A DNA stretch of 49,940 bases from an uncultured Anaerococcus sp. (GTDB lineage: Bacteria > Bacillota > Clostridia > Tissierellales > Peptoniphilaceae): positions 1-49,940 of the forward strand of contig NZ_CALTTY010000012.1 in assembly GCF_943912385.1 (NCBI RefSeq). Direction: 5' to 3'. Below, in pieces: positions 14,592 to 23,616 of this stretch; within the stretch, counting starts at the first letter, position 1; the number at the start of each line of letters is the position of its first letter. A program made the translations under genes and the position numbers. The notes below the pieces were generated by a model that saw nothing but the letters and a program-made list of their open reading frames with translations, ran no database searches and was not told the origin of the DNA.

Positions 14592-15728
14592 ATGTTTTAT
14601 AAGGCAGATTATTTTATATTAGAAGATACTATGCTTGAGGATTATTTTATGGAAGTGGAAGACGGGGTGGTTGTTGGTTTTTCTAAAAATGAACCGGAAG
14701 ACTACGAGTATCTGGGAGAGATCGTGGCACCAGGCCTTGTCGACACCCACATCCATGGCTACCACGGAAAGGATATAATGAAGGCTGAACAGGGTGCATT
14801 GAACGTAATTTCTAAGGGTCTTTTAGAATGTGGAGTTACAAGCTTTCTTCCAACAACCCTTACAGATTCAAAGGAAAAGACAGATGCTGCTCTTAAGAGG
14901 GTAGCAGAAGAATACGAGGATGTGGAAGGAGCAAAGGTTAGGGGAGTTTTCCTTGAAGGACCATTTTTCACAGAAAAATACAAGGGCGCTCAAAATCCTG
15001 ATCATATGTCAGATCCAAAAATAGACTACCTAAAGGACTGGATTGATCTTTCTGATGGCCTTGTAAATAAAATTGCCATAGCCCCAGAAAGAGAAGGGGC
15101 AGAGGACTTTATAAAAAAGGCCAACTCTATGGGAGTGAGAGTTGCCCTCGGCCATTCAGATGCGACTTTTGATGAGGCTGTTGCGGCTGTGGATGCAGGA
15201 GCCAATATTTTTGTCCATACCTACAACGGTATGAGCGGTCTCCACCACAGGGAGCCAGGCATGGTAGGAGCTGCCATGGCTACAGATGCTATTTCCGAAC
15301 TTATTTGCGATGGCCACCATGTAAATCCCAACGCAGCAGGTATTTTGATGAATGCCAAGGGTAGGGATAAGATTGCCCTAATTACGGACTGTATGAGTGC
15401 AGGCGGTATGGATGATGGAGATTATATGCTGGGAGATTTTCTTGTAAAAGTCGAAAACGGAACAGCGAGGCTTAAAGATGGAGGCTCGCTTGCAGGGTCT
15501 ATCCTTAAATTAAAAGACGGGGTCAAAAATGTGGTAGACTGGGAAATAGCCGACACCTTCGAAGCCATACAAATGGCAAGTCTAATACCTGCAAAATCTG
15601 TGGGTATAGATGATGTCTGCGGCAAATTAAGGGAAGGCTACCAGGCCGATTTTATAGTCCTAGATTATGGTTTAAATTTAAGAGCAACTTATTTAGATGG
15701 AAAAGAAGTTTATAAAAATTTGGTTTAG
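14592..15728 (+). CDS. nagA: N-acetylglucosamine-6-phosphate deacetylase
   Basis: 378-aa amidohydrolase that converts GlcNAc-6-P to glucosamine-6-P and acetate, feeding amino sugars into glycolysis or wall synthesis. The metal-binding His pair is H53/H55 (VDTHIHGYHG). EGPFF supplies the bridging Glu, GHSDAT and the YNGMSGLHHREPG loop bind metal and substrate, and LITDCMSAGG carries the catalytic Asp. AAGGAGG precedes the ATG. No nagB is nearby. Confidence 0.94.
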   Translation: MFYKADYFILEDTMLEDYFMEVEDGVVVGFSKNEPEDYEYLGEIVAPGLVDTHIHGYHGKDIMKAEQGALNVISKGLLECGVTSFLPTTLTDSKEKTDAALKRVAEEYEDVEGAKVRGVFLEGPFFTEKYKGAQNPDHMSDPKIDYLKDWIDLSDGLVNKIAIAPEREGAEDFIKKANSMGVRVALGHSDATFDEAVAAVDAGANIFVHTYNGMSGLHHREPGMVGAAMATDAISELICDGHHVNPNAAGILMNAKGRDKIALITDCMSAGGMDDGDYMLGDFLVKVENGTARLKDGGSLAGSILKLKDGVKNVVDWEIADTFEAIQMASLIPAKSVGIDDVCGKLREGYQADFIVLDYGLNLRATYLDGKEVYKNLV

Positions 15729-15791
15729 GATGTTAAAATAATTGGAATTTGATATCGAATTGAAAATAAAATTGCAAAAATTTTAGAAAAT

Positions 15792-15823
15792 AAAAGCTCA
15801 GAGATTTTACGCTCTGAGCTTTT
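15792..15823. terminator. Bidirectional terminator between nagA and the flavin reductase
   Basis: AAAAGCTCAGAG and CTCTGAGCTTTT form a perfect 12-bp stem with an A tract on one side and a T tract on the other. It serves the two convergent genes. Confidence 0.9.
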
Positions 15824-15834
15824 GGTGTCTTTAC

Positions 15835-17937
15835 TTACTTTTCAAGGTCTTCTAAGAGGGTATCAGCTGATAGTTTACCAAATACTACTGTATCTACTAC
15901 AGCATTTCCTCCAAGACGGTTGGCTCCGTGGATGCCGCCAGTTACTTCTCCGCCAGCATATAGGCCTGGAATTACCTGACCATCCTTGTCGAGGACTCTT
16001 GCTCCAGTGTCTATTCTAACACCGCCCATGGTATGGTGCACAGATGCTTGTCTTGCTGTTGCAACCCAAGGTCCATTTTCAAGTTTGGTGCTATAAAGAG
16101 TTCTACCAAACTCATCTTCTCCACTATCAACGCTTTCATTAAAAGCGTCTATTGTTGCCTTAAGATCTTCTACATCACATCCTATTTGTTTAGCTATTTC
16201 TTCTAGGGTTTCGCCTACAAATATATAGCCATTTTCTTTTAGATAGTCTAGAGTAAATCCGTCTGCAGATCTCCAATCAGGGTCATCGATATCTTTATAG
16301 CCTTCTCCATCACCCGATTCTAGCATGTAGAACATGCCATCTGTTTGGTCTAGACTTGCCTTAGAGATGTCATCACGCCTACCATCTTCTCTTACAAATC
16401 TTTTACCTTCTTTGTTAATGAAGATGATTTGGTCTGTACCATTTACATCTCTTGGTGGGTACTTAGTTAGTTGACCGTTTTGGGTATTTCCTAAATAAAG
16501 TAGTTGGATTAGGTCCATGTCTACCAGGTCAGCTCCAGCTTCATCGGCCATAACAATACCATCACCCTGGGATGATGAGAACCTATTTGTTGTAGATACT
16601 TCTGATAGGTCATCCCACTTACCAGATGTATTGTATTCTTCTACCATTTCTGCATTAGCTGCAAAACCACCAGTTGCAAGGATTACCCCATCTTTAGCCT
16701 TGATATTATATTCTTTTTCTGAGTGGTTGTCGATAACTTTAGCCCCAACAGCCTTTCCATCTTCTACAATGATTTCATCAGCAGTTGTTTCTACTAGGAC
16801 GTTAATTTTATCAGATAAATCTTCTAGTTTTTGTGAGTACACAGATATGAAACCTGTACCCATATCTTGCTTTGAAGTGTGGGTTCTTTGCCATAATGAA
16901 CCAGCACCTTGACCTATAGAGTCATCAAACTGCATGCCAAGATCCTTAATCCACTCATAACCATCTATAGAATTATGGGTTAAAACTTTTACTAAATCTA
17001 GGTCGCCCACATTGTCTCCGCCGTTCCAAGTTTGGAGGGCATACCAATTTTTAGAATCAAAGAGGTCTGTACGAGAAGCTTCGTTGTATTCGTCCCATTC
17101 TTTTTGGACTTCTGCTATTAATTCTTTGTGGTCATCATCTACAGGCTCTGCCTTTAAAGCTTCCTCTAATTGGTCTTTGACAGGTTCTGACATAGTAACT
17201 TTACTTTGAAGTTCTTCATCAGGGTTGTTGTAGATTGCTCCACAAACTAGGGTATCGCCACCGATAGCTCCGTTTTTCTCAACGATTGTGACTGTTTTGC
17301 CATTTTTAGCAAGCTCGATTGCAGAAGCAAGACCAGCACCGCCACCACCAAGAACAACTACATCACTTTCAATATCTTCAAAGTCTTCATCATGGACGAT
17401 TTCTTTATTGAAGTCATCTAGGTTTGCTCCGGCTTCTTTTAAAGCTTTTTCAACAGCTTTCTTTACTGCGACAGATGAAGCTGTTGCACCTGTAATATTG
17501 TCTATGTTTACACTTTGGTTTTCAACAATTTCTTTAGGTATATCAGTAACTGGGATTTTAAGACCAGATTCTTTGATGTTTCCGTCGATATCCTTTAATT
17601 CTCCACCAATACCTGGTGTTTCAGAGTGGTCGATAACTTCTATGCTTTCAATTTTGGCATCAGCAAGGTTAACTTCGACTTTTATATCATCGTTCATACC
17701 CATGAAAGCACCTTGGTATGTACCGTCTTCTGCACCGTCACCTGTTTCTTCTTTATCTTTTTTATCTTCTTTATCTTCCTTTTCTTCCTCAGAATCGTCA
17801 ACAGGTTCGTCTTTTTTCTCCTCTTCTACAACTTGGCCAGTATTTTCTTCTTTAGGAGCTTCTTCTTTGTCACAAGCTGCTAAAGAAAAGCTAAATAACA
17901 AGGCCATGAGTATGTAAGGTATTCTGTTCTTTTTCAT
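15835..17937 (-). CDS. Surface lipoprotein flavin reductase, fumarate/urocanate reductase type
   Basis: 700 aa. A lipoprotein signal ends in SLAAC (Cys22), followed by a long acidic Glu/Lys/Asp linker (about 25-70), so the enzyme sits outside the membrane. Residues 72-165 form an FMN-binding domain with DNITGAT ending at Thr152, the motif that ApbE flavinylates. From about 190 there is an FAD-binding reductase domain (VVLGGGGAGLASAIELA; VHHTMGG; GGEVTGGIHGANRLGGNAVVD). The catalytic Arg region (GRRDDISKAS) and the His-His-Thr block are kept. By a recalled alignment, one fumarate-binding His of Shewanella Fcc3 (QAHPT) is replaced here by QLLYLG. So the acceptor may be fumarate, urocanate or another enoate. 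It is divergent from aspA-fumC. Confidence 0.87.
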   Translation of the reverse strand: MKKNRIPYILMALLFSFSLAACDKEEAPKEENTGQVVEEEKKDEPVDDSEEEKEDKEDKKDKEETGDGAEDGTYQGAFMGMNDDIKVEVNLADAKIESIEVIDHSETPGIGGELKDIDGNIKESGLKIPVTDIPKEIVENQSVNIDNITGATASSVAVKKAVEKALKEAGANLDDFNKEIVHDEDFEDIESDVVVLGGGGAGLASAIELAKNGKTVTIVEKNGAIGGDTLVCGAIYNNPDEELQSKVTMSEPVKDQLEEALKAEPVDDDHKELIAEVQKEWDEYNEASRTDLFDSKNWYALQTWNGGDNVGDLDLVKVLTHNSIDGYEWIKDLGMQFDDSIGQGAGSLWQRTHTSKQDMGTGFISVYSQKLEDLSDKINVLVETTADEIIVEDGKAVGAKVIDNHSEKEYNIKAKDGVILATGGFAANAEMVEEYNTSGKWDDLSEVSTTNRFSSSQGDGIVMADEAGADLVDMDLIQLLYLGNTQNGQLTKYPPRDVNGTDQIIFINKEGKRFVREDGRRDDISKASLDQTDGMFYMLESGDGEGYKDIDDPDWRSADGFTLDYLKENGYIFVGETLEEIAKQIGCDVEDLKATIDAFNESVDSGEDEFGRTLYSTKLENGPWVATARQASVHHTMGGVRIDTGARVLDKDGQVIPGLYAGGEVTGGIHGANRLGGNAVVDTVVFGKLSADTLLEDLEK

Positions 17938-17964
17938 ATATCCTCCTCATATATTTATATAATA

Positions 17965-17993
17965 AGTATATCAAATATATTTATCATAGGCAA
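17965..17993 (-). promoter_or_regulatory. Promoter of the flavin reductase gene
   Basis: On the minus strand TTGCCT (17988-17993), a 17-base spacer and TATACT (17965-17970), about 30 bases before the start codon, which has GAGGAGG upstream. Confidence 0.65.
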
Positions 17994-18104
17994 TTGTTTT
18001 CATAGTGAAACATTCTTTTCTTGTATAAATTTAACTAGAGTTCTCATCCTAGCATTAAAGTATGAGTTAAAAGATAAAAAATGAGAAGTTAAAGATAAAA
18101 GTCT

Positions 18105-18133
18105 TTGTATAAATCGTTTGCTTGGCTTATAAT
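18105..18133 (+). promoter_or_regulatory. Promoter of the aspA-fumC operon
   Basis: TTGTAT (18105-18110), a 17-base spacer and TATAAT (18128-18133), about 50 bases before aspA. Confidence 0.65.
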
Positions 18134-18186
18134 ATAGGTAAGAAGATTAATAAAATCACAGTTAAAAAATACAAAAGGAGACAGTG

Positions 18187-19605
18187 ATGACAGATTATAG
18201 GATAGAAAGAGATTCTTTAGGCGAACTTAATATTCCAAAGGATGCTTATTATGGAGCTAATGCCTATAGAGCCTTTGAGAATTTTAAGATAACGAAGGGA
18301 TCTATGGATCCTTATTTAATAAGGGCCCTTGTAGAAGTTAAAAAAGCTTGCGCTATTCAAAATAAAGAGGTTGGTATTCTTTCGGATAAGAAATGTAAGG
18401 CTATAACCTATGCCTGTGATGAAATTCTTACGGGTAAATACATAGAAGACTTTATAGTTGACCCAATCCAAGGTGGGGCTGGGACTTCTTTTAACATGAA
18501 TGCCAATGAAGTCATAGCAAATATTGCAAACGTAAACTTGGGGGCAAGCCTTGGTCATTATGAATATATCCACCCTAATGACCATGTAAACCTAGGCCAG
18601 TCTACCAATGATGTCATCCCGACAGCAGGTAAGATTGCCCTCATCCGTTATATCAAGGACCTAGCTGGTGATACAGAAAAATTAATTACAGCCCTTGATA
18701 AAAAATCAGAAGAATTTGATGACTATGTAAAGATGGGCCGTACCCAGCTCCAAGATGCTGTTCCCATCACCCTAGGCCAAGAATTTAAGGCCTACTCCAG
18801 GGTTATGAAAAGGTGCCTTGATAAGTTTAATAAGGCTATTTTAGAGATCTCGACAGTTAATCTCGGTGGTACTGCTGTAGGTACAGGTATGAATGCGGAT
18901 GATCATTATGTGGAAAATATTGATAAGACTTTAAGGGAGATAACAGGCCTTGACCTTAAACAAGCAGAAGACTTGATAGATTCAACCCAAAACTTAGATG
19001 GGTTTTTATTTGCATCATCAGTTTTAAAGACTTTTGCTACAAGTCTATCAAAGATAGCAAATGACCTAAGACTCTTATCTTCTGGTCCAACAACAGGGAT
19101 TTCTGATTTTAACCTACCAGCCAAGCAAGCAGGATCTTCTATCATGCCAGGCAAGGTAAACCCAGTTATACCAGAGGTTGTAAACCAAGTTGCATTTTTG
19201 GTTGTAGGTAATGATGTGACGGTGACTATGGCTGTTGAGGCAGGTCAGCTTGAGCTAAATGCCTTTGAACCAATTATTTTCTACACCCTAATCCAATCAA
19301 TAAGAGCTTTAAGGGGTGCAATCCAAACCCTAACTGTAAATTGTATTGAGGGTATCACTGCTGATAAGGAAAAGTTAAAGGCTAAGGTTGAAAATTCAGT
19401 GGGTATAGTCACAGCCTTTGCACCGCATATAGGCTATGATAAGGCTTCAACCATTGCTAAAAAATCACTAAAAGAAGCCAGGCCAATAAGAGACTTAATT
19501 GTTGAAAATGACCTTATGACTGCGGGAGAAGTTGATAAAATATTAGACTATAGGAAGATGACTAAGCCAGGTATCTTAGATGAAGAACATATGGAGAAAG
19601 ACTGA
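18187..19605 (+). CDS. aspA: Aspartate ammonia-lyase
   Basis: 472-aa member of the aspartase/fumarase superfamily, converting L-aspartate to fumarate and ammonia. The aspartase-specific IQGGAGTSFNMNANEVIAN block separates it from fumarase. The shared signature GSSIMPGKVNPV is present, with the catalytic Ser in this loop. The start at ATG 18187 is preferred over the GTG three bases earlier because AAAGGAG is six bases upstream of the ATG. It is translationally coupled to fumC (TGATG). Together with the divergent flavin reductase it suggests that fumarate is made here. Confidence 0.94.
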   Translation: MTDYRIERDSLGELNIPKDAYYGANAYRAFENFKITKGSMDPYLIRALVEVKKACAIQNKEVGILSDKKCKAITYACDEILTGKYIEDFIVDPIQGGAGTSFNMNANEVIANIANVNLGASLGHYEYIHPNDHVNLGQSTNDVIPTAGKIALIRYIKDLAGDTEKLITALDKKSEEFDDYVKMGRTQLQDAVPITLGQEFKAYSRVMKRCLDKFNKAILEISTVNLGGTAVGTGMNADDHYVENIDKTLREITGLDLKQAEDLIDSTQNLDGFLFASSVLKTFATSLSKIANDLRLLSSGPTTGISDFNLPAKQAGSSIMPGKVNPVIPEVVNQVAFLVVGNDVTVTMAVEAGQLELNAFEPIIFYTLIQSIRALRGAIQTLTVNCIEGITADKEKLKAKVENSVGIVTAFAPHIGYDKASTIAKKSLKEARPIRDLIVENDLMTAGEVDKILDYRKMTKPGILDEEHMEKD

Positions 19606-20969
19606 TGGATTATAGGATTGAAAAAGACTCTATGGGGGAGATCAAGGTAGAAAAAGATAAGCTCTGGGCAGCTCAAACCCAGAGGTCTTTTGAAAACTTT
19701 CCTCAGGGAGTAGCAACCATGCCCTATGAACAAATAAAATCTCTAGTTCTTGTGAAAAAAGCGGCGGCCATTGTAAATAACTCCCAGGGTAAACTTTCTG
19801 CTAGGTACAAGGATGCCATTGTTAATGCTTGTGACAGGATTCTAAAGGGGGGCTATGAGGATCAATTTCCTCTTACAGTTTATCAAACAGGTTCAGGCAC
19901 CCAGACTAATATGAATGTAAATGAAGTGATAGCTCACATTGCCAATGATATTTTGGGAGAAAAACAAATCCACCCCAACGACCACGTAAATATGAGCCAG
20001 TCGACCAATGATTCCTTCCCTACAGCCATCCACCTTACCAGCCTTAGGATAATAAAAGAAGATTTGCTTGCTGAAGTGGATAAGATATCAGATGAATTTT
20101 ATAAGAAAGCTAATGAATTTGAGGGGATAATAAAAACTGGCAGGACCCATCTCCAGGATGCAACTCCCTTAAAATTATCAGATGAAATAAAAACCTACGG
20201 GGACCTTATAAAAAGAGATGGGGACTATATCAGAGAATCTATTAAGGTTTTAGAAAATCTTGCCATAGGAGGTACAGCTGTAGGAACAGGCCTAAATACT
20301 AAGAAAGACTATGATGTAAAAATGGCAGAGGTCCTATCGGACCTAACAGGCCTAGATTTAAAAGCGGATGATAATAAATTTCTCCAGTTATCAAGCAAGC
20401 ATGGCTTGGCCAAGGCCCATGGGTCTATTAAAATATTAGCTTCTGACCTTTTAAAGATTGCAGAAGACATAAGGTTTTTATCCTCAGGACCAAGGACAGG
20501 CATAGGAGAATTAATAATTCCATCGAATGAACCAGGCTCGTCAATCATGCCAGGCAAGGTCAACCCAACCCAGGTTGAAATGCTTACCATGATAAGTCTC
20601 GAGGTGATAGCAAATGATACAGCAATCACCATGGCAAATTCCCTAGGCCAACTTGAACTCAATGCCTACATGCCACTTATAGTTTATAAGATAGTGGAGT
20701 CGGTAAAAATCCTATCCAAGGGACTTCATTCCTTTAATATCCACTTGGTAGAGGGGCTTATGGCAAATGAGGAAAAGATAAGGGAAAATCTAGATAAGTC
20801 TCTCATGCTAGTGACTGCTCTTTCTCCACATATAGGTTATGACAAGGCAAGCGACCTTGCAAAGTATGCCCATAAGGAAGGCATCAGCCTAAGAGAGGCA
20901 AATTCTAAACTAGGCTTTGTAGCAGATGAGGAATTTGATCAAATAGTTGACCCGAGAAAGATGGTCTAG
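19605..20969 (+). CDS. fumC: Class II fumarate hydratase
   Basis: 454-aa homotetrameric, iron-independent fumarase that interconverts fumarate and malate. YQTGSGTQTNMNVNEVIAH is the fumarase version of the block that reads QGGAGTS in AspA, HPNDHVNMSQSTND is the substrate site, and GSSIMPGKVNPTQ is the flexible catalytic loop. Its start overlaps the aspA stop by one base, and its stop abuts the start of the next gene, so this is a tightly coupled operon. The two adjacent paralogues share about the same length. Confidence 0.93.
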   Translation: MDYRIEKDSMGEIKVEKDKLWAAQTQRSFENFPQGVATMPYEQIKSLVLVKKAAAIVNNSQGKLSARYKDAIVNACDRILKGGYEDQFPLTVYQTGSGTQTNMNVNEVIAHIANDILGEKQIHPNDHVNMSQSTNDSFPTAIHLTSLRIIKEDLLAEVDKISDEFYKKANEFEGIIKTGRTHLQDATPLKLSDEIKTYGDLIKRDGDYIRESIKVLENLAIGGTAVGTGLNTKKDYDVKMAEVLSDLTGLDLKADDNKFLQLSSKHGLAKAHGSIKILASDLLKIAEDIRFLSSGPRTGIGELIIPSNEPGSSIMPGKVNPTQVEMLTMISLEVIANDTAITMANSLGQLELNAYMPLIVYKIVESVKILSKGLHSFNIHLVEGLMANEEKIRENLDKSLMLVTALSPHIGYDKASDLAKYAHKEGISLREANSKLGFVADEEFDQIVDPRKMV

Positions 20970-22100
20970 ATGAAAGAATATATCAAAAAAGGCTCTTGGA
21001 ATAAAAGAGCCTTTACTTATATAAACAAATTAATAGCAAAGCACGGAAAAGATAATCCCTCTTATAATCCTCAGAAAAAGCCCTTTGCAGTATTTGATTG
21101 GGATAATACTTCTATAATAGGTGATGTGGAAGAGGCAACATTTTATTATCTTGTGACAGAATTACTTTTTAAAATCGACCCTTATGAGCTTAATGAGATT
21201 ATAAGGAAAAATGTTGATAAATCGGACTTTAGAGACCCTTACAAAAACCTTGATGGAAATCCTGTAAATATTGAAAATCTTTCAGCTGATATCTATGATG
21301 TCTACAAGAGACTATATGGGACCTCTGATAGGCTGGGCGGGGATGTCCCTTTTGAAATTATTAGAGAAACAAATGCTTACAAAGAGTTTGTGACAAAGAT
21401 GATCTTCCGCTACCAGGCGACAGACCTTGACAAAAATGCTGAAGATCCTTACTGCTGGATGACTTTTCTTCTTACAAATTATACAAAAGAAGAAATATAT
21501 GACTTGTGTGATCATGCCTTTACCTATATAAAAAGCCAAAAACCACGCAGGGAAATTTTCACATCACCAGATATAAAAAGTAAGACAGGAAGGGTTGAAA
21601 TCTCCTATTTTGTCGGTATGGGAGATGTGCCAGAAATGGTTGACCTCTATAGGACTCTGGAAGAAAATGGGATTGATGTCTATGTAGTATCTGCATCAAG
21701 CCACGATATTGTAAGGGCCTATGCAAGTAAAAACTCCTACAAATTTAATAAAAATAAGGTTTTCGGACTAAGACTTGCTAAAGATTCTGATGGAAAAATC
21801 ATCCCGAAACTTGATAAGTCATATCCTCTTACCCAAAAAGAAGGCAAGTCGAAGGCTATTAGAAAGCTAATTCAAAATGAAAATAATTACGGTCCAATCT
21901 TGGTGGGTGGAGATAGCGATGGCGATTATGACATGCTTACTGTTTTTAAGGAAAGCGATTTGGGTATAATTATCGATGTAGATAGAATTGGTAAAATAAA
22001 TAAACTGAAAAAAATAGCCCTATCTGGATCAGACCGTTATGTGCTCCAGGCTAGGGATAAGTTTGCCAAAACTTTTATAGAAGAGAAGAGGTCCATATAA
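20970..22100 (+). CDS. HAD-family phosphatase
   Basis: 376 aa of the haloacid dehalogenase superfamily, IB-type. Motif I is FAVFDWDNTS (DxDxT), motif II VVSASSHD, and motif IV VGGDSDGDYDML. A large helical insertion (about 90-200) forms the cap. The layout resembles phosphoserine phosphatase-like and phosphorylcholine phosphatase-like enzymes, but the substrate cannot be read from the sequence. It starts immediately after the fumC stop and overlaps the next gene by one base (TAATG). No obvious biochemical link to aspA-fumC is known to me. Confidence 0.75.
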   Translation: MKEYIKKGSWNKRAFTYINKLIAKHGKDNPSYNPQKKPFAVFDWDNTSIIGDVEEATFYYLVTELLFKIDPYELNEIIRKNVDKSDFRDPYKNLDGNPVNIENLSADIYDVYKRLYGTSDRLGGDVPFEIIRETNAYKEFVTKMIFRYQATDLDKNAEDPYCWMTFLLTNYTKEEIYDLCDHAFTYIKSQKPRREIFTSPDIKSKTGRVEISYFVGMGDVPEMVDLYRTLEENGIDVYVVSASSHDIVRAYASKNSYKFNKNKVFGLRLAKDSDGKIIPKLDKSYPLTQKEGKSKAIRKLIQNENNYGPILVGGDSDGDYDMLTVFKESDLGIIIDVDRIGKINKLKKIALSGSDRYVLQARDKFAKTFIEEKRSI

Positions 22101-22537
22101 TGTACTTTGAAGATTATGAAATAGGAAAAGTCTATAAGGATATAGAACCCATCAAATTTAGCGAAGAAGAGTTAATCTATTATGGGGAAAAATATGATCC
22201 AAGACCAATCCATATCGATAGACAAGCAGCTGAGAAGTCATCCTTTGGAAGGATAATAGCTCCAGGGTCTTTTTCAAACATGGCCTTTTGGGGCCAGTGG
22301 GTCAAGACAGAGATAGATAAGGAAGGGATGATAGCAGGTATGGGTATAAAAGAGTCTAGCTGGAAAAAGCCAGTCCTTCCAGATACCCTATATAGGATAG
22401 AAGTTGAGATAACAGGTAAAAAAGTCCACAAACCAGGAGTAAATGGGGTAGTAACCTTCATGATGAGGGCCTATGATCCAGAAGGAGACCTTGTCAGTGA
22501 ATACCAACCCATGGGCTTAGTTGCTTTTAGAAAGTAG
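22100..22537 (+). CDS. MaoC-like hot-dog dehydratase
   Basis: 145 aa. The hot-dog fold hydratase motif is recognisable as DPRPIHIDRQAAEKSSFG and IIAPGSF, with the catalytic Asp/His pair of (R)-enoyl hydratases. The length is normal for single-domain MaoC proteins. It is the last gene of the aspA-fumC-HAD operon. A possible role is hydration of an enoyl or enoate substrate, which would be in keeping with the fumarase and reductase nearby; this is inference. Confidence 0.8.
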   Translation: MYFEDYEIGKVYKDIEPIKFSEEELIYYGEKYDPRPIHIDRQAAEKSSFGRIIAPGSFSNMAFWGQWVKTEIDKEGMIAGMGIKESSWKKPVLPDTLYRIEVEITGKKVHKPGVNGVVTFMMRAYDPEGDLVSEYQPMGLVAFRK

Positions 22538-22640
22538 CTTATTAGTTTTAAACAAGGTTAACCTAGTATAGGAATATTTTAAATTATCCTAAAACTTAAA
22601 CCTTAAAATTATTTAACAAAAACTGTAAAGTCAAGAATAA

Positions 22641-22859
22641 ATGCTCAAATTGACCCTACAGAAAAGACGATTTAGACTACTTCACCCAACCAGGCATGCT
22701 CTTTAATAGGATTACAGACGAACAAAAGCAAGACCTCTTTGAAAATACAGCCGCAAACATGGGAAATTCAACCATGAAAATCAAGCATAGGTATATAAGA
22801 AACTGTTACCTAAGAGACCCTTCCTATAGTAAGAGAGTAGACAATCTCTCGGCATAGAT
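22641..22859 (+). pseudogene. C-terminal relic of a haem catalase
   Basis: A stretch of about 60 codons ending in TAG near 22859 reads DYFTQPGMLFNRITDEQKQDLFEN, NMGNSTMKIKHRYIRN and YLRDPSYSKRVDNL, in two or three blocks. This is the C-terminal end of monofunctional catalases (family pattern F.QPG..F....EE....ENIA..L......I..R.....Y..DP.Y..RV). An in-frame TAG precedes it and more than 400 upstream residues are missing, so it is dead. The stretch after it (22870-23040) reads as decayed coding sequence too (GVKIPKSREDW, then several stops), origin not recognised. Confidence 0.75.
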
Positions 22860-23428
22860 ATATAAAGAGTAATTCTTGGTGTCAAGATACCTAAATCAAG
22901 AGAGGATTGGTAAGAATATGTAGCCCTAGATAGCGACCTAAACTACCCAACAGACCATAAATAGCCAAGGACCTAGCAGAAGAAGGTAGGGACACTAGCC
23001 CTAAGTGAGTTAACTCCTTGGGATAAGGATCCATACCTCTTATAAAGGATATATATAATAAGTAAATTAGTACAGCCTCTAGTTATAAAGACTATGCTGT
23101 ACTTTTTGTTTACCCTTTAAATTTTTGAAAAATAATTGATAAGTAAGTATAAATCAAGATAAATGTTAATTACCTATTTATTAGACTCAGAATAAGTAAA
23201 TGGTTAATAAATGTCAGACAACTTTACTAATCTTGGCGGAAATTCAAAGATAGATGAGATAAGATTGTGAAACACATTGTTAATATTTTAATTAGTCAAA
23301 ATTCTTAAGAAAATATTTTCCTAAAATTTATCGAAATGTAAGGGCATACATTTTGATGATTATAACATTTTATATTTATTGATAAAAATCGAATTATAAA
23401 AATTATTACAAAAAGTGGCTCAAAAGCC
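22860..23428. other. Gene-free stretch, partly decayed coding DNA
   Basis: No intact gene is seen between the catalase relic and the next promoter. The part up to about 23040 looks like broken coding sequence. A terminator follows at 23069-23107. The rest is AT-rich with no feature I can name. Confidence 0.5.
23069..23107 (+). terminator. Terminator after the catalase relic region
   Basis: AGTACAGC and GCTGTACT close a hairpin of about 19 loop bases followed by T5. It probably belonged to the lost gene. Confidence 0.75.
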
Positions 23429-23561
23429 TTGACACAAACGTTTTTATCATATATAATTTAAAACGATAGGAAATTAAATAGGTTCGGAAGCGATAAAATT
23501 ATAAAAGTATTCTGTTTTTTTAGGATTGAGGGCTAAGATTCTAAAATATAATCGCTCGGCC
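23429..23561 (+). promoter_or_regulatory. Promoter and structured leader of the symporter-serine dehydratase unit
   Basis: TTGACA (23429-23434), a 17-base spacer and TATAAT (23452-23457). The spacer contains an AAACGTTT palindrome that could be an operator, perhaps cre-like. The roughly 150-base leader contains GGTTCGGAAGCGAT (23481-23494) able to pair, with single-base bulges, with ATCGCTCGGCC (23551-23561), followed by TTTTTT. This resembles an attenuator. No known riboswitch class was recognised. Confidence 0.6.
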
Positions 23562-23616
23562 AATTTTTTCCATCAATTGCAAAGGTTTACATATATTTCA
23601 TTAAAAGGAGAGAGAA

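Noticed and set aside
15835..17937. Plus-strand frames over the flavin reductase (for example near 17288-17917)
   Set aside because: They are antisense shadows; their Ser-rich translation mirrors the acidic linker of the real minus-strand gene.
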